A model generated the notes under the pieces. That model saw nothing but the letters and a program-made list of their open reading frames with translations. It ran no database searches and had not been told where the DNA came from. DNA of 64,000 nucleotides. Source: Streptomyces spinoverrucosus (GTDB lineage Bacteria; Actinomycetota; Actinomycetes; Streptomycetales; Streptomycetaceae). Positions 8,323-16,721 of the stretch are shown piece by piece (the first letter of the stretch is position 1; each line of letters begins with the position of its first letter). A program made the position numbers and the translations under genes. The stretch covers positions 62,001 through 126,000 of the forward strand of contig NZ_BJND01000007.1 in NCBI RefSeq assembly GCF_006539505.1, written 5' to 3'.

Positions 8323-10200
8323 ATGCCGTCAAGACTGCGCGCACGTCTGAGAACCACCCTCACCGCGGGCGTCGTCCTGACGGCCGCCGCCGTCCTACCG
8401 GGCCCCGCCCGAGCCCAACCCGCGTCGGCGGTCCCATTGTTCGAGGAGCAGGTCCTCTTCAAGGCCTCGCAGGACCCGGGCTACGCCTGCTTCCGGATTC
8501 CGGCGGTCGTGCGGACCACGAAGGGCACCCTGCTCGCGTTCGCCGAGGGGCGGGTCCTCAACTGCGGGGACGCGACCGACATCGACATCGTCCTGAAGCG
8601 CTCCACCGACGGCGGCCGCACCTGGGGCCCGATGCAGGTCGTCAACGAGGGCGCCGGCGACACACACGGCAACCCGACCCCGCTCGTCGACGAGGAGACC
8701 GGCCGGATCCTGCTGGCGGAGACCTACAACACGGGCCGCGCCGACAGCGAGCACTGTGACGTCCCCTGCGACCGCACCCCCCATCTGCAGTACAGCGACG
8801 ACGACGGCGTCACCTGGTCCAGCCCGCGCGACCTCAGCCCGCAGATCCTGCCCGCGCACTGGAACTCCTGGTACGCCACCGGCCCCGTGCACGGCATCCA
8901 GCTCACCCGGGGCGCCCACGCCGGCCGGCTGGTCTTCGGCGTCAACACCGAGGCCTGGGACGGCAACCGGGTCACCGCCAACCATGCCGCCCTGATCCTC
9001 AGCGACGACGGCGGCACCACCTGGCGGGTCGGTGCCACCGACTCCTGGCCGCTCGCGGTCGACGGCAGCTTCCGCCAGAAGCCCTCCGAGATCTCCATGA
9101 CCGAGCGATCCGACGGCACGATCCTGATCAGCGGCCGCGAGCAGGAGGGCACCGACATCGGCCACCGCTCCCAGGCCGTCAGCCGCGACGGCGGCCAGAG
9201 CTTCGAGGCCCCCTTCGAGATCCTCCCCGACCTCTACGCCCCCCAGGTCCAGGGCGCGATCCTGCGGCTCGGCGACCGCATCCTGCTGTCCTGCCCGGGT
9301 GACCCCGACCGCCGCCGGACCATGATGATCCGCTCCTCGTACGACGGCGGCGAGACCTGGGACAGCGTGGACCGCGGCACGGTCGTCACCCGCGACTGGT
9401 CCGGCTACTCCGACCTGGTGCACATCTCCGGCACCACCGTCGGCCTGATGTACGAGGGCGGCACGGTCGACGCCCGCGACGAGATCCGCTTCGCCCGCTT
9501 CAACGAGGAGTGGCTCGCACCCCGCCGCGGCCCCGACCCGACCACACCCGACCGCGCCCTGCTCGCCCCCGGGGCGAACGTCCTGGGCGGCGCCTCGACC
9601 ACCCCCGGCGTGCTCGCCAACGCCCTCGCCTTCGACGGCAGCAACGACGCCGTACGCCTGCCGTACCGCGACGAACTCCTGCTCGGCAGCGGGGACTTCA
9701 CCGCCTCCCTGTGGTTCCGCTACACCGCCGCGAGCGGTGAGCAGCCGCTGCTGTGGATGGGCGGGGTGGGCACCAGCCAGCCGCAGGTCTGGCTGCGCGC
9801 CGAGCCCGCGAGCAACAGGGTGCGCGGCCTGATCACCACCCGGGAGGGTGTCCGGACCGTCAACACGGCCGCCGTGCAGGCGAGTGGCGCCCACAACGAC
9901 GGGCGGTGGCACCACCTCGCGCTGCGCCGCGGCGGCGGACAGCTGAGCCTGTTCCTCGACGGCAGGGCGGTCAGCGCCGAGGACGTGCCCGGCTCGGTGA
10001 GCCGCAACTCGCCGGTCGGGGTGCACATCGGCCAGCGCATGGACAGCCGGGCCTTCTTCACCGGCGCCATCGACGAGGTCCGCGTCTGGGACACGGCCCT
10101 GTCCGACGCGGAGATCGACCAGGTCCGCACCGGCCACACCGGCCCTCAGAACAACAACGTCCTGTGGCTCCCCATGGACCAGGTGACCGCCGCCCGCTAA
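8323..10200 (+). CDS. Secreted exo-alpha-sialidase (GH33-type) with C-terminal LamG-like domain
   Basis: A 625-residue secreted enzyme. Residues 1-31 form a signal peptide (Arg-rich start, hydrophobic core, AxA-like end near QPASA). The sialidase propeller follows: the FRIP motif with the arginine (R58) that binds the sialic acid carboxylate, and at least five Asp-box variants (STDGGRTW, DDDGVTW, SDDGGTTW, SRDGGQSF, SYDGGETW). From about residue 445 a concanavalin-like LamG region (WFRYTAASGEQPLLW, DGRWHHLALRR, GAIDEVRVWDTALS) probably binds glycans. It would release terminal sialic acids outside the cell. Start ATG 8323 is chosen for the GAAGGA site six bases upstream and the signal peptide; upstream in-frame codons to 8239 add no sensible sequence. 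Confidence 0.9.
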   Translation: MPSRLRARLRTTLTAGVVLTAAAVLPGPARAQPASAVPLFEEQVLFKASQDPGYACFRIPAVVRTTKGTLLAFAEGRVLNCGDATDIDIVLKRSTDGGRTWGPMQVVNEGAGDTHGNPTPLVDEETGRILLAETYNTGRADSEHCDVPCDRTPHLQYSDDDGVTWSSPRDLSPQILPAHWNSWYATGPVHGIQLTRGAHAGRLVFGVNTEAWDGNRVTANHAALILSDDGGTTWRVGATDSWPLAVDGSFRQKPSEISMTERSDGTILISGREQEGTDIGHRSQAVSRDGGQSFEAPFEILPDLYAPQVQGAILRLGDRILLSCPGDPDRRRTMMIRSSYDGGETWDSVDRGTVVTRDWSGYSDLVHISGTTVGLMYEGGTVDARDEIRFARFNEEWLAPRRGPDPTTPDRALLAPGANVLGGASTTPGVLANALAFDGSNDAVRLPYRDELLLGSGDFTASLWFRYTAASGEQPLLWMGGVGTSQPQVWLRAEPASNRVRGLITTREGVRTVNTAAVQASGAHNDGRWHHLALRRGGGQLSLFLDGRAVSAEDVPGSVSRNSPVGVHIGQRMDSRAFFTGAIDEVRVWDTALSDAEIDQVRTGHTGPQNNNVLWLPMDQVTAAR

Positions 10201-10211
10201 CGTCGCGGAGC

Positions 10212-11435
10212 GTGCCCGACGAGCGACGAGCACGACAGCGCGCGGGAACCGGGGCCGGACTGCTGCTGGCCCTGGTTCTCGCGGCCGTGCTGCTCACCGC
10301 CCTCCCGGACGGCGACCGGGAGGGCGGCGGCGCGTGCACGGGCCGTACGGTCGCCTCCTGGTCGGCCGCCGACGCGCTCACCGGCGAGTTCGCCCGCTAC
10401 GGCGACGACTCCGGCCGCACCGACGACTGGACCGGCGGTGACGGCACCCACTCGCTGGAGCTGCCGGACGGCCGGGTGCTGTGGCTGTTCTCCGACACCT
10501 TCCTCGGCCCGGTGCATCCCCCGCCCAACCCGTCCGGCGAGTCGTACGCCTGGCGCGACAGCACCGCCCCGATGGTGCGCAACTCGGCGGTGGTGATGTC
10601 CGGGGGCCGCCTGCGCACGACACTCCCGGCGCCCCTCTTCCCCGACCCGGCCCCCGGCCAGTGGCGCTGGCCCGTCGCGGCCCGGGTCGAGCCGCGCTCC
10701 CCCGGCTCGGCGGAACAGGTCGTGCGGGTGCTGCTGTGGACGCGCGCGGCCGGCCAGTCGCCGTGGATCTACGGGGTGCCGCTCGCCACCGAGGTCGCCA
10801 CGCTCTCGCTGCCGGAGCTGCGGGTCGAGTCCATCACCAAGGTGTTCGACCAGCAGTCGGTGCCGGATCCGTCCCGGCGGGTGCTGTTCGGTACGACGCT
10901 GGTGGCCGAGGACGGCTGGACGTACGTCTTCGGCGGCGACGACGGGCAGGCCGTGTCCCGCCCGGCCTCGTCGGCGTATGTGGCGCGGGTGCCGGACGGC
11001 GGGCTTGCGGATCCGGCCGCCTGGGAGTACTGGGACGGCTCCGCCTGGGTCACCGGGACCCGCCCGGCCGCGGTGCTCGGCGACGAGCGGCGCACCGGGG
11101 TGGGCAGCGCGTTCTCGGTGGTGCGGGACGGGGACACGTACGTGCTGTTCACCATGGCGGCGGGCGCGGCCGGGCTGAGCACGGTGACGTCGTACTGGGC
11201 CTGCTCCCCCACCGGGCCGTGGCACGGGCCGACGCGCGGCTTCAGCCCGCCACTGCCGTCCGGCGGGGTCGCCGCGTACAACCCGCAGGCGCACCCCGAC
11301 GTCGACGACGGGAGTCTCGTCCTCAGCTACGACGTCAACTGGCTGGAGACGACGGGCGCGGCGGCGGCCGTCAGCCAGAACGTGGCCCGGTACCGACCGC
11401 GGTTCGTGACGCTGCGGTTGAAGCCGGTGGAGTGA
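10212..11435 (+). CDS. Secreted or membrane-anchored propeller-like protein (DUF4185/DUF5005-like)
   Basis: About 407 residues. The N-terminus has a hydrophobic helix (GLLLALVLAAVLLTALP) after an Arg-rich start, consistent with export or anchoring. The rest carries repeated blade-like motifs (LELPDGRVLWLFSDTFLG, TYVFGGDDGQAVSRPA, TYVLFTMAAGAAGL), resembling DUF4185/DUF5005 proteins, which are thought to be five-bladed propellers related to glycosidases. No catalytic residues can be assigned. It lies 11 bases after the sialidase, so co-transcription is likely. The GTG start at 10212 is uncertain: GGAG is only one base upstream, and no better start keeps the hydrophobic segment. Its last 65 bases overlap the convergent transporter gene. 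Confidence 0.65.
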   Translation: MPDERRARQRAGTGAGLLLALVLAAVLLTALPDGDREGGGACTGRTVASWSAADALTGEFARYGDDSGRTDDWTGGDGTHSLELPDGRVLWLFSDTFLGPVHPPPNPSGESYAWRDSTAPMVRNSAVVMSGGRLRTTLPAPLFPDPAPGQWRWPVAARVEPRSPGSAEQVVRVLLWTRAAGQSPWIYGVPLATEVATLSLPELRVESITKVFDQQSVPDPSRRVLFGTTLVAEDGWTYVFGGDDGQAVSRPASSAYVARVPDGGLADPAAWEYWDGSAWVTGTRPAAVLGDERRTGVGSAFSVVRDGDTYVLFTMAAGAAGLSTVTSYWACSPTGPWHGPTRGFSPPLPSGGVAAYNPQAHPDVDDGSLVLSYDVNWLETTGAAAAVSQNVARYRPRFVTLRLKPVE

Positions 11436-12411
11436 GCTGCTCGCGCGGGTCGTGGGAGCGGCGCTTGGCGATCACCGCGCACACCATCAGCTGCATCTGG
11501 TGGAAGAGCATCAGCGGCAGCACGGCCAGCGAGGCCTGCGCGCCGAACAGCACACTCGCCATGGGCAGCCCGGAGGCCAGCGACTTCTTCGACCCGGCGA
11601 ACTGGATGGCGATCCGGTCCTCCCGGTTGAAGCCGAGGGCCTTGGCGCCGTACCAGGTCAGGGCGAGCATCACGGCGAGCAGCACCGCCTCCACGCCGAG
11701 CAGCCCGGCCAGCCGGACGGGGCTGACCTGGTGCCAGACGCCGTGGACCATGCCCTCGCTGAACGCGGTGTACACGACGAGGAGGATCGAGCCGCGGTCG
11801 ACGTATCCGAGGCCCTTCTTGTGGCGGGCGACGAAGGAGCCGATCCAGCGCCGCAGCACCTGCCCGGCCAGGAACGGCACCAGCAGTTGCAGCACGATCT
11901 TGATGACCGAGTCGGCCTTGAACCCGCCCGCGCTGCCGCCCAGCAGCGACGCCGCGAGCAGCGGGGTGATGACGATGCCCGCGAGGGAGGAGAAGGAGCC
12001 GGCGCAGATCGCGGCGGGCACGTTGCCGCGGGCGATCGAGGTGAACGCGATCGACGACTGGATGGTCGACGGGACCAGCGTGAGGAACAGCAGGCCGGTC
12101 CACAGGGAGTGGGTCAGGAACACCGGGACCAGTCCACGGGCGGCCAGTCCGAGCAGCGGGAAGACGACGAAGGTGCAGGCCAGCACGGTGACGTGGAGCC
12201 GCCAGTGCCTGAGTCCGTCCAGCGCCTCACGGGTGGACAGCCGGGCGCCGTAGAGGAAGAACAGGAAGGCGATCGCCGCGGTGGAGGCGCCGGAGGCCAC
12301 GTCGGCGCCCGTACCCCGGGCCGGGAGGAGCGCCGCGAGGCCCACCGTCCCGAGCAACAGCAGGATGTACGGGTCGATCGGCATCCAGGACGGCCAACGC
12401 AGGCGTTTCAC
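11371..12411 (-). CDS. Bile acid:sodium symporter family (SBF-like) transporter
   Basis: A 346-residue membrane protein with roughly nine or ten hydrophobic segments. Family-like stretches include FLFFLYGARLSTREALDG, LTLVPSTIQSSIAFTSIARG and IAIQFAGSKKSLASGLPMA. The SBF-like (YfeH/Rch1-type) group moves organic anions or ions with sodium; the substrate is unknown here. It is divergent from a LysR regulator 138-147 bases away, a typical regulator-target layout. The C-terminal tail after VCAVIAKRRS is polar and overlaps the convergent upstream gene by 65 bases, so the natural end may be shorter in relatives. Confidence 0.85.
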   Translation of the reverse strand: MKRLRWPSWMPIDPYILLLLGTVGLAALLPARGTGADVASGASTAAIAFLFFLYGARLSTREALDGLRHWRLHVTVLACTFVVFPLLGLAARGLVPVFLTHSLWTGLLFLTLVPSTIQSSIAFTSIARGNVPAAICAGSFSSLAGIVITPLLAASLLGGSAGGFKADSVIKIVLQLLVPFLAGQVLRRWIGSFVARHKKGLGYVDRGSILLVVYTAFSEGMVHGVWHQVSPVRLAGLLGVEAVLLAVMLALTWYGAKALGFNREDRIAIQFAGSKKSLASGLPMASVLFGAQASLAVLPLMLFHQMQLMVCAVIAKRRSHDPREQLTPPASTAASRTAVGTGPRSG

Positions 12412-12558
12412 GGTGCTCCACTTGCTTGAACATGAGGCTTGGATCTGAGGGCCTGTACGGGCTCACGGGTCCCCGCTCCATCTTGCTCCCTCACCCGCCG
12501 ATCGTGAATCCGGCATACCACTCTGACTGTCATCACGAGGCGCGATAGCTTGGTACTC

Positions 12559-13422
12559 GTGTACGACCCCTCTCACCTGCGCACGTTCCTGGCCGTCGCC
12601 CAGACGCTGAGCTTCACGCAGGCCGCGCGGCGGCTCGGGCTGCGCCAGTCGACGGTCAGCCAGCACGTCCGGCGGCTGGAGGACGCCACCGGACGGCAGC
12701 TGTTCAGCCGGGACACGCACTCCGTGGAGCTGACGGAGGACGGCGAGGCGATGCTCGGTTTCGCGCGCCGGATCCTGGCGGTGCACGAGCAGGCCACGGC
12801 GTTCTTCACCGGCACCCGGCTGCGCGGCCGGCTCCGCTTCGGCGCCTCGGAGGACTTCGTACTCACCCGGCTCCCGGAGATCCTGGAGGGCTTCCGGCAC
12901 GACCACCCCGAGGTCGACCTGGAGCTCACGGTCGAGCTGTCCGGCACCCTGCACGAGCAGCTCGCGGCCGGAAAACTGGATCTGGTCCTGGCGAAACGGC
13001 GCCCCGAGGACCCGCGCGGCGAACTGGTCTGGCACGACCGCCTGGTCTGGATCGGCGCGGAACGCCTCCGCCTCGACCCCGACCGCCCGGTCCCGCTGAT
13101 CGTCTATCCCCCGCCGGGCATCACCCGCGCCCTCGCCCTGGAGGCGCTGGAGCGTCAGGGCCGCGAGTGGCGCATCGCCTGCACCAGCGGCAGCCTCAAC
13201 GGCCTGATCGCCGCCGCCCGCGCGGGCCTGGGCGTGATGGCCCACTCCCGCGGCTTCGTCCCGCCGGGCCTGGTCCGCGTCCCGGACCGCTTCGGCCTCC
13301 CCGAACTCGGCCAGGTTGACTTCGTCCTGGTCCACGGCCACCGCCGCCCCACCGCCCAGGGCCCGGCGGACGCCCTGGCTACGGCGATCCTGGCGGCGGG
13401 CGACCGACTGCACCGGCGCTAG
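12559..13422 (+). CDS. LysR-family transcriptional regulator
   Basis: About 287 residues. An N-terminal winged helix-turn-helix (LRTFLAVAQTLSFTQAARRL, then STVSQHVRRLE) is followed by a LysR substrate-binding domain from about residue 90 (GRLRFGASEDFVLTRLPEIL). It probably controls the divergent SBF-type transporter and itself in response to a small ligand. Two starts are possible: GTG 12559 (VYDPSHLRT) fits usual LysR N-termini, while TTG 12550 has the better-spaced GAGG (12537-12540). The TAG stop lies within a CTAG tetranucleotide that forms the left border of a MITE-like insertion, so the element inserted exactly at the gene end. Confidence 0.88.
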   Translation: MYDPSHLRTFLAVAQTLSFTQAARRLGLRQSTVSQHVRRLEDATGRQLFSRDTHSVELTEDGEAMLGFARRILAVHEQATAFFTGTRLRGRLRFGASEDFVLTRLPEILEGFRHDHPEVDLELTVELSGTLHEQLAAGKLDLVLAKRRPEDPRGELVWHDRLVWIGAERLRLDPDRPVPLIVYPPPGITRALALEALERQGREWRIACTSGSLNGLIAAARAGLGVMAHSRGFVPPGLVRVPDRFGLPELGQVDFVLVHGHRRPTAQGPADALATAILAAGDRLHRR

Positions 13423-13604
13423 GGTCTGTCGTTTGGATCATGCTGGCGTCGCGGGGCCTGGCACGCACATCTGCCGCGTTGTCGTCGGTCGCCGACGCTC
13501 CGCGTCGACTCCCTCCTCCGCCTTGCAGCTGCACGCACCAGACCCCGCTCGGGTCGGCCATAAGACACCCCCTCTCACAGCCAGCCTGATCCAAACGACA
13601 GACC
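13423..13604. mobile_element. MITE-like element flanked by CTAG, IS5-type target duplication
   Basis: A 182-base element with perfect inverted ends GGTCTGTCGTTTGGATCA at the left and its complement at the right, flanked on both sides by CTAG (13419-13422 and 13605-13608). Including flanking bases, the inverted repeat is 23 bases (13418-13440 and 13587-13609). No transposase is inside. CTAG duplications are typical of IS5-group elements, so it looks like a non-autonomous derivative mobilised in trans. It abuts the LysR stop codon. Confidence 0.72.
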
Positions 13605-13857
13605 CTAGCTGTACAGCCGGCGCGGCGGCCGCTGCCGGTATGTCGTACAGATTCGGTGGAGATTACGGTGCCGAAACTTACTCCATCGTCAGGAATCTGT
13701 CCGACCCTTCCCCATGTGCGCGCATTTTCCCCGCTGACCAGCGCGTACCTGAGCCCCGCTCCGCTTTCGCACCCCTCCCGTCACGACTGGCCGTGGGGTA
13801 GCTTTCACGGCCTGTGCGGGCGTCACAGGGAGCCGTCACAGAGAGCGGGGAACGGGT
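13605..13857. other. Leader region of the acyl-CoA ligase gene
   Basis: About 250 bases between the MITE-like element and the TTG start of the ligase. I see no convincing small gene or strong repeat. A moderately AT-rich patch around 13640-13700 could hold the promoter. Confidence 0.35.
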
Positions 13858-15684
13858 TTGCGCGAGTTCACCAATCCTCCGTTGGCGTTGGCACCCCCGG
13901 TGGGCGGTCTGGCCGACGTCGTCTTCGAGCACGCCCAGGACGACCCCCTGCACATCGCGCTCGGGCGCAAGGACGACGCCGGGCGCTGGCGGGACGTGAC
14001 CTGCGCCGAGTTCCGCGACGAGGTGCTCGCCCTCGCCAAGGGGCTGCTCGCCGAGGGCGTCCGGTTCGGCGACCGAGTCGCCCTCATGTCCCGCACCCGC
14101 TACGAGTGGACGCTGTTCGACTTCGCGCTGTGGACGATCGGCGCCCAGGTGGTGCCGGTCTACCCGACCTCCTCGGCCGAGCAGTGCTACTGGATGCTGT
14201 ACGACGCGGAGGTGACGGCCGCGATCGTGGAGCACGAGGACCACGCGATGACCATCGCCACCGTCATCGACCGGCTGCCGAGGCTGCGCCGCCTGTGGCA
14301 GCTCGACTCGGGTGCCGTCCAGGAGCTGTACGACGCCGGCGCCCACCTCGACGACGAGGTGGTGCACCGGCACCGCAAGGCCGTCACCCCGGACTCGGTC
14401 GCCACGGTCATCTACACCTCCGGCACCACCGGCCGCCCCAAGGGCTGCGTCATCTCGCACGGCAACTTCATGTACGAGGCCGACACCGTCATCGAGCGCT
14501 GGGAGCCGGTGTTCCACTCGAAGAAGGGCGACGAGGCGGCGACCCTGCTGTTTCTGCCGCTCGCGCATGTGTTCGGCCGGATGGTGGAGGTGGCCGCGAT
14601 CCGCGGCAAGGTCCGCTTCGGCCACCAGCCGCAGCTCAACGCGGCCGCCCTGCTGCCCGACCTGGCCGCCTTCAAACCGACGTTCTTCCTGGCCGTGCCG
14701 TACATCTTCGAGAAGGTCTTCAACGCGGCCCGCCGCAAGGCCGAGCGGGAGGGCAAGGCGGGGCCGTTCGAGAAGGCCGTCGACATCGCCGTGCGGTACG
14801 CGGACGCGGTGGAGTCCAAGGCGTGGGGCATCGGGCCCGGCCCGTCGGCGGCCCTGCGCATGCAGCACCAGCTGTTCGACAAGCTCGTCTACTCCAAGGT
14901 GCGCGCGGCGATGGGCGGCCGGGTGCGGCACGCCATGTCCGGCGGCTCGGCGATGGACCGGCGGCTGGGCCTGTTCTTCGCGGGCGCGGGCGTGCAGATC
15001 TACGAGGGGTACGGCCTGACCGAGTCCACGGCGGCCGCGACGGCCAACCCGCCCGAGCGCACCCGCTACGGCACGGTCGGGCAGCCCATCCCCGGTGTCG
15101 CCGTGCACATCGCGGACGACGGCGAGATCTGGCTGCGCGGACCCAACGTCTTCCAGGGCTACCTCAACAACCCCAAGGCCACCGACGAGACCCTGCACGA
15201 CGGCTGGCTGGCCACCGGCGACCTGGGCTCCCTCGACGAGGACGGCTACCTCACCATCACCGGCCGCAAGAAGGAGATCCTGGTCACATCGGGCGGCAAG
15301 AGCGTGGCGCCGGGGCTGCTGGAGGAACGCGTACGGGACCACCCGCTGGTCGCCCAGTGCATCCTCGTCGGCAACGACCGCCCCTATGTCGCCGCCCTGG
15401 TCACCCTCGACCAGGAAGCCGTCGAGCACTGGCTGCAAATGCGGGGCAAGCCCCGGCTCACCCCCGCCGAGCTGGTGCGCGACCCGGACCTGGAGACCGA
15501 GGTGCGGCGGGCGGTGGTCGCCGCGAACACGCTCGTCTCGCAGGCCGAGTCGATCCGCACGTTCCGCATCCTGGCGCAGCCGTTCACCGAGGAGCAGGGG
15601 CTGCTCACGCCGTCGCTGAAGCTGAAGCGGAAGGCGATCGAGAACGCCTACGCCAAGGAGGTCGACGCGCTGTACCGGACGTGA
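13858..15684 (+). CDS. Long-chain fatty acid-CoA ligase (AMP-binding family)
   Basis: A 608-residue adenylate-forming enzyme activating long-chain fatty acids to acyl-CoA via an acyl-adenylate. The phosphate-binding P-loop YTSGTTGRPKG lies at residues 186-196. The ATP motif YEGYGLTESTAA comes midway, then ATGDLGSLDEDGYLTITGRK with the hinge Asp and Arg. The C-terminal catalytic lysine is probably in LLTPSLKLKRKAIE near the end. Length matches bacterial FadD/FACL proteins. TTG is used as start; GGGG lies upstream and no nearby ATG or GTG preserves the N-terminal REFTNPPLALAPP. A single gene with its own leader; it could feed beta-oxidation or lipid synthesis. Confidence 0.92.
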   Translation: MREFTNPPLALAPPVGGLADVVFEHAQDDPLHIALGRKDDAGRWRDVTCAEFRDEVLALAKGLLAEGVRFGDRVALMSRTRYEWTLFDFALWTIGAQVVPVYPTSSAEQCYWMLYDAEVTAAIVEHEDHAMTIATVIDRLPRLRRLWQLDSGAVQELYDAGAHLDDEVVHRHRKAVTPDSVATVIYTSGTTGRPKGCVISHGNFMYEADTVIERWEPVFHSKKGDEAATLLFLPLAHVFGRMVEVAAIRGKVRFGHQPQLNAAALLPDLAAFKPTFFLAVPYIFEKVFNAARRKAEREGKAGPFEKAVDIAVRYADAVESKAWGIGPGPSAALRMQHQLFDKLVYSKVRAAMGGRVRHAMSGGSAMDRRLGLFFAGAGVQIYEGYGLTESTAAATANPPERTRYGTVGQPIPGVAVHIADDGEIWLRGPNVFQGYLNNPKATDETLHDGWLATGDLGSLDEDGYLTITGRKKEILVTSGGKSVAPGLLEERVRDHPLVAQCILVGNDRPYVAALVTLDQEAVEHWLQMRGKPRLTPAELVRDPDLETEVRRAVVAANTLVSQAESIRTFRILAQPFTEEQGLLTPSLKLKRKAIENAYAKEVDALYRT

Positions 15685-15782
15685 GGCCGCTTCCGGCCCG
15701 TTTTCCGGTCAGGAATGCATCCGGGCCCGTGATCGTTGACGATAGGAGTACCACCTGACGACAACCAAAGGATCAAGAGCTC

Positions 15783-16619
15783 GTGAGCAGCAAGGTCCCC
15801 CCGATCATCCTCAACAACGGCGTCGAGATGCCCCAGCTGGGCTTCGGCGTCTGGCAGGTGCCGGACGACGAGGCGGAGCAGGCGGTCGCCACGGCGCTGG
15901 AGGCCGGGTACCGCAGCATCGACACAGCGGCGATCTACGGCAACGAAGAGGGCACCGGCAAGGCCATCGCCGCCTCCGGCCTCCCCCGCGAGGAACTCTT
16001 CGTCACCACCAAGCTCTGGAACAGCGACCAGGGGTACGACTCCACCCTCCGCGCCTTCGACGTCTCCCTCGGCAAGCTCGGCCTGGACTACGTGGACCTG
16101 TATCTGATCCACTGGCCGACCCCGTCGAAGGGCAAGTACGTCGACACGTACAAGGCGTTCGAGACACTGCACGCCGACGGCCGGATCAAGGCGATCGGCG
16201 TCTCCAACTTCCTGCCGGAGCACCTTGAGCGGCTGATCGCCGAGACGTCCGTCGTCCCGGCCGTCAACCAGATCGAGCTGCACCCGCACCTGCAGCAGCA
16301 CGCCGCCCGGGAGTACCACGCGGAGCAGGGCATCGCCACCGAGGCCTGGTCGCCACTCGGCTCGGGCAAGGGCCTGTTGGAGGTCCCGGCGATCGTGGCC
16401 ATCGCCCAGAAGCACAACCGCACGCCCGCCCAGGTCGTGCTGCGCTGGCACCTCCAGCTCGGCAACGTGGTGATCCCGAAGTCCGTGACGCCGTCCCGGA
16501 TCAGGGAGAACATCGACGTCTTCGACTTCAGCCTGGACACCGAGGACCTCGCGGCGATCAGCGCCCTGAACGAGGACCGCCGCCTGGGCCCGGACCCGGC
16601 CACGTTCGAGATGGGCTGA
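15783..16619 (+). CDS. Aldo/keto reductase
   Basis: A 278-residue NADPH-dependent aldo/keto reductase of the short bacterial (2,5-diketogluconate reductase-like) type. The catalytic tetrad is visible as D47, Y52, K77 and H110 in SIDTAAIYGNE, TTKLWNS and LIHWP; the NADPH-binding IPKSVTPSRIRENIDVFDF stretch is near the end. It reduces aldehydes or ketones; the natural substrate is unknown. GTG start with AAAGGA upstream. A strong stem-loop follows the stop. No clear operon partners. Confidence 0.93.
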   Translation: MSSKVPPIILNNGVEMPQLGFGVWQVPDDEAEQAVATALEAGYRSIDTAAIYGNEEGTGKAIAASGLPREELFVTTKLWNSDQGYDSTLRAFDVSLGKLGLDYVDLYLIHWPTPSKGKYVDTYKAFETLHADGRIKAIGVSNFLPEHLERLIAETSVVPAVNQIELHPHLQQHAAREYHAEQGIATEAWSPLGSGKGLLEVPAIVAIAQKHNRTPAQVVLRWHLQLGNVVIPKSVTPSRIRENIDVFDFSLDTEDLAAISALNEDRRLGPDPATFEMG

Positions 16620-16657
16620 CCTCAACTGACCTCAAGGCCGTAACGTCGAGATCGCAT

Positions 16658-16699
16658 GCGAAACGCCCCGGGAACCACAGCGGTTCCGGGGCGTTTCGC
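16658..16699. terminator. Bidirectional stem-loop terminator between convergent genes
   Basis: Long arms (16658-16676 and 16682-16699) pair almost perfectly, starting GCGAAACGCCCC and ending GGGGCGTTTCGC, with one bulged G and a short loop. It lies between the convergent aldo/keto reductase and the nSTAND/WD40 gene and would serve both. Confidence 0.8.
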
Positions 16700-16721
16700 G
16701 TGCGTCGCAGGTCGTCGCAGG

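Noticed and set aside
10212-12411. Frameshift or misassembly causing the 65-base overlap of convergent genes at 11371-11435
   Set aside because: Both frames read smoothly to their stops with normal codon bias. A convergent overlap in low-complexity tails is acceptable.
12421-12549. Classical T-N11-A LysR operator between transporter and regulator
   Set aside because: No clear dyad matching the pattern was found by eye; only a general divergent promoter is implied.
13423-13604. Small non-coding RNA or riboswitch between LysR and the acyl-CoA ligase
   Set aside because: Perfect inverted ends and CTAG flanks explain the structure better as a mobile element.
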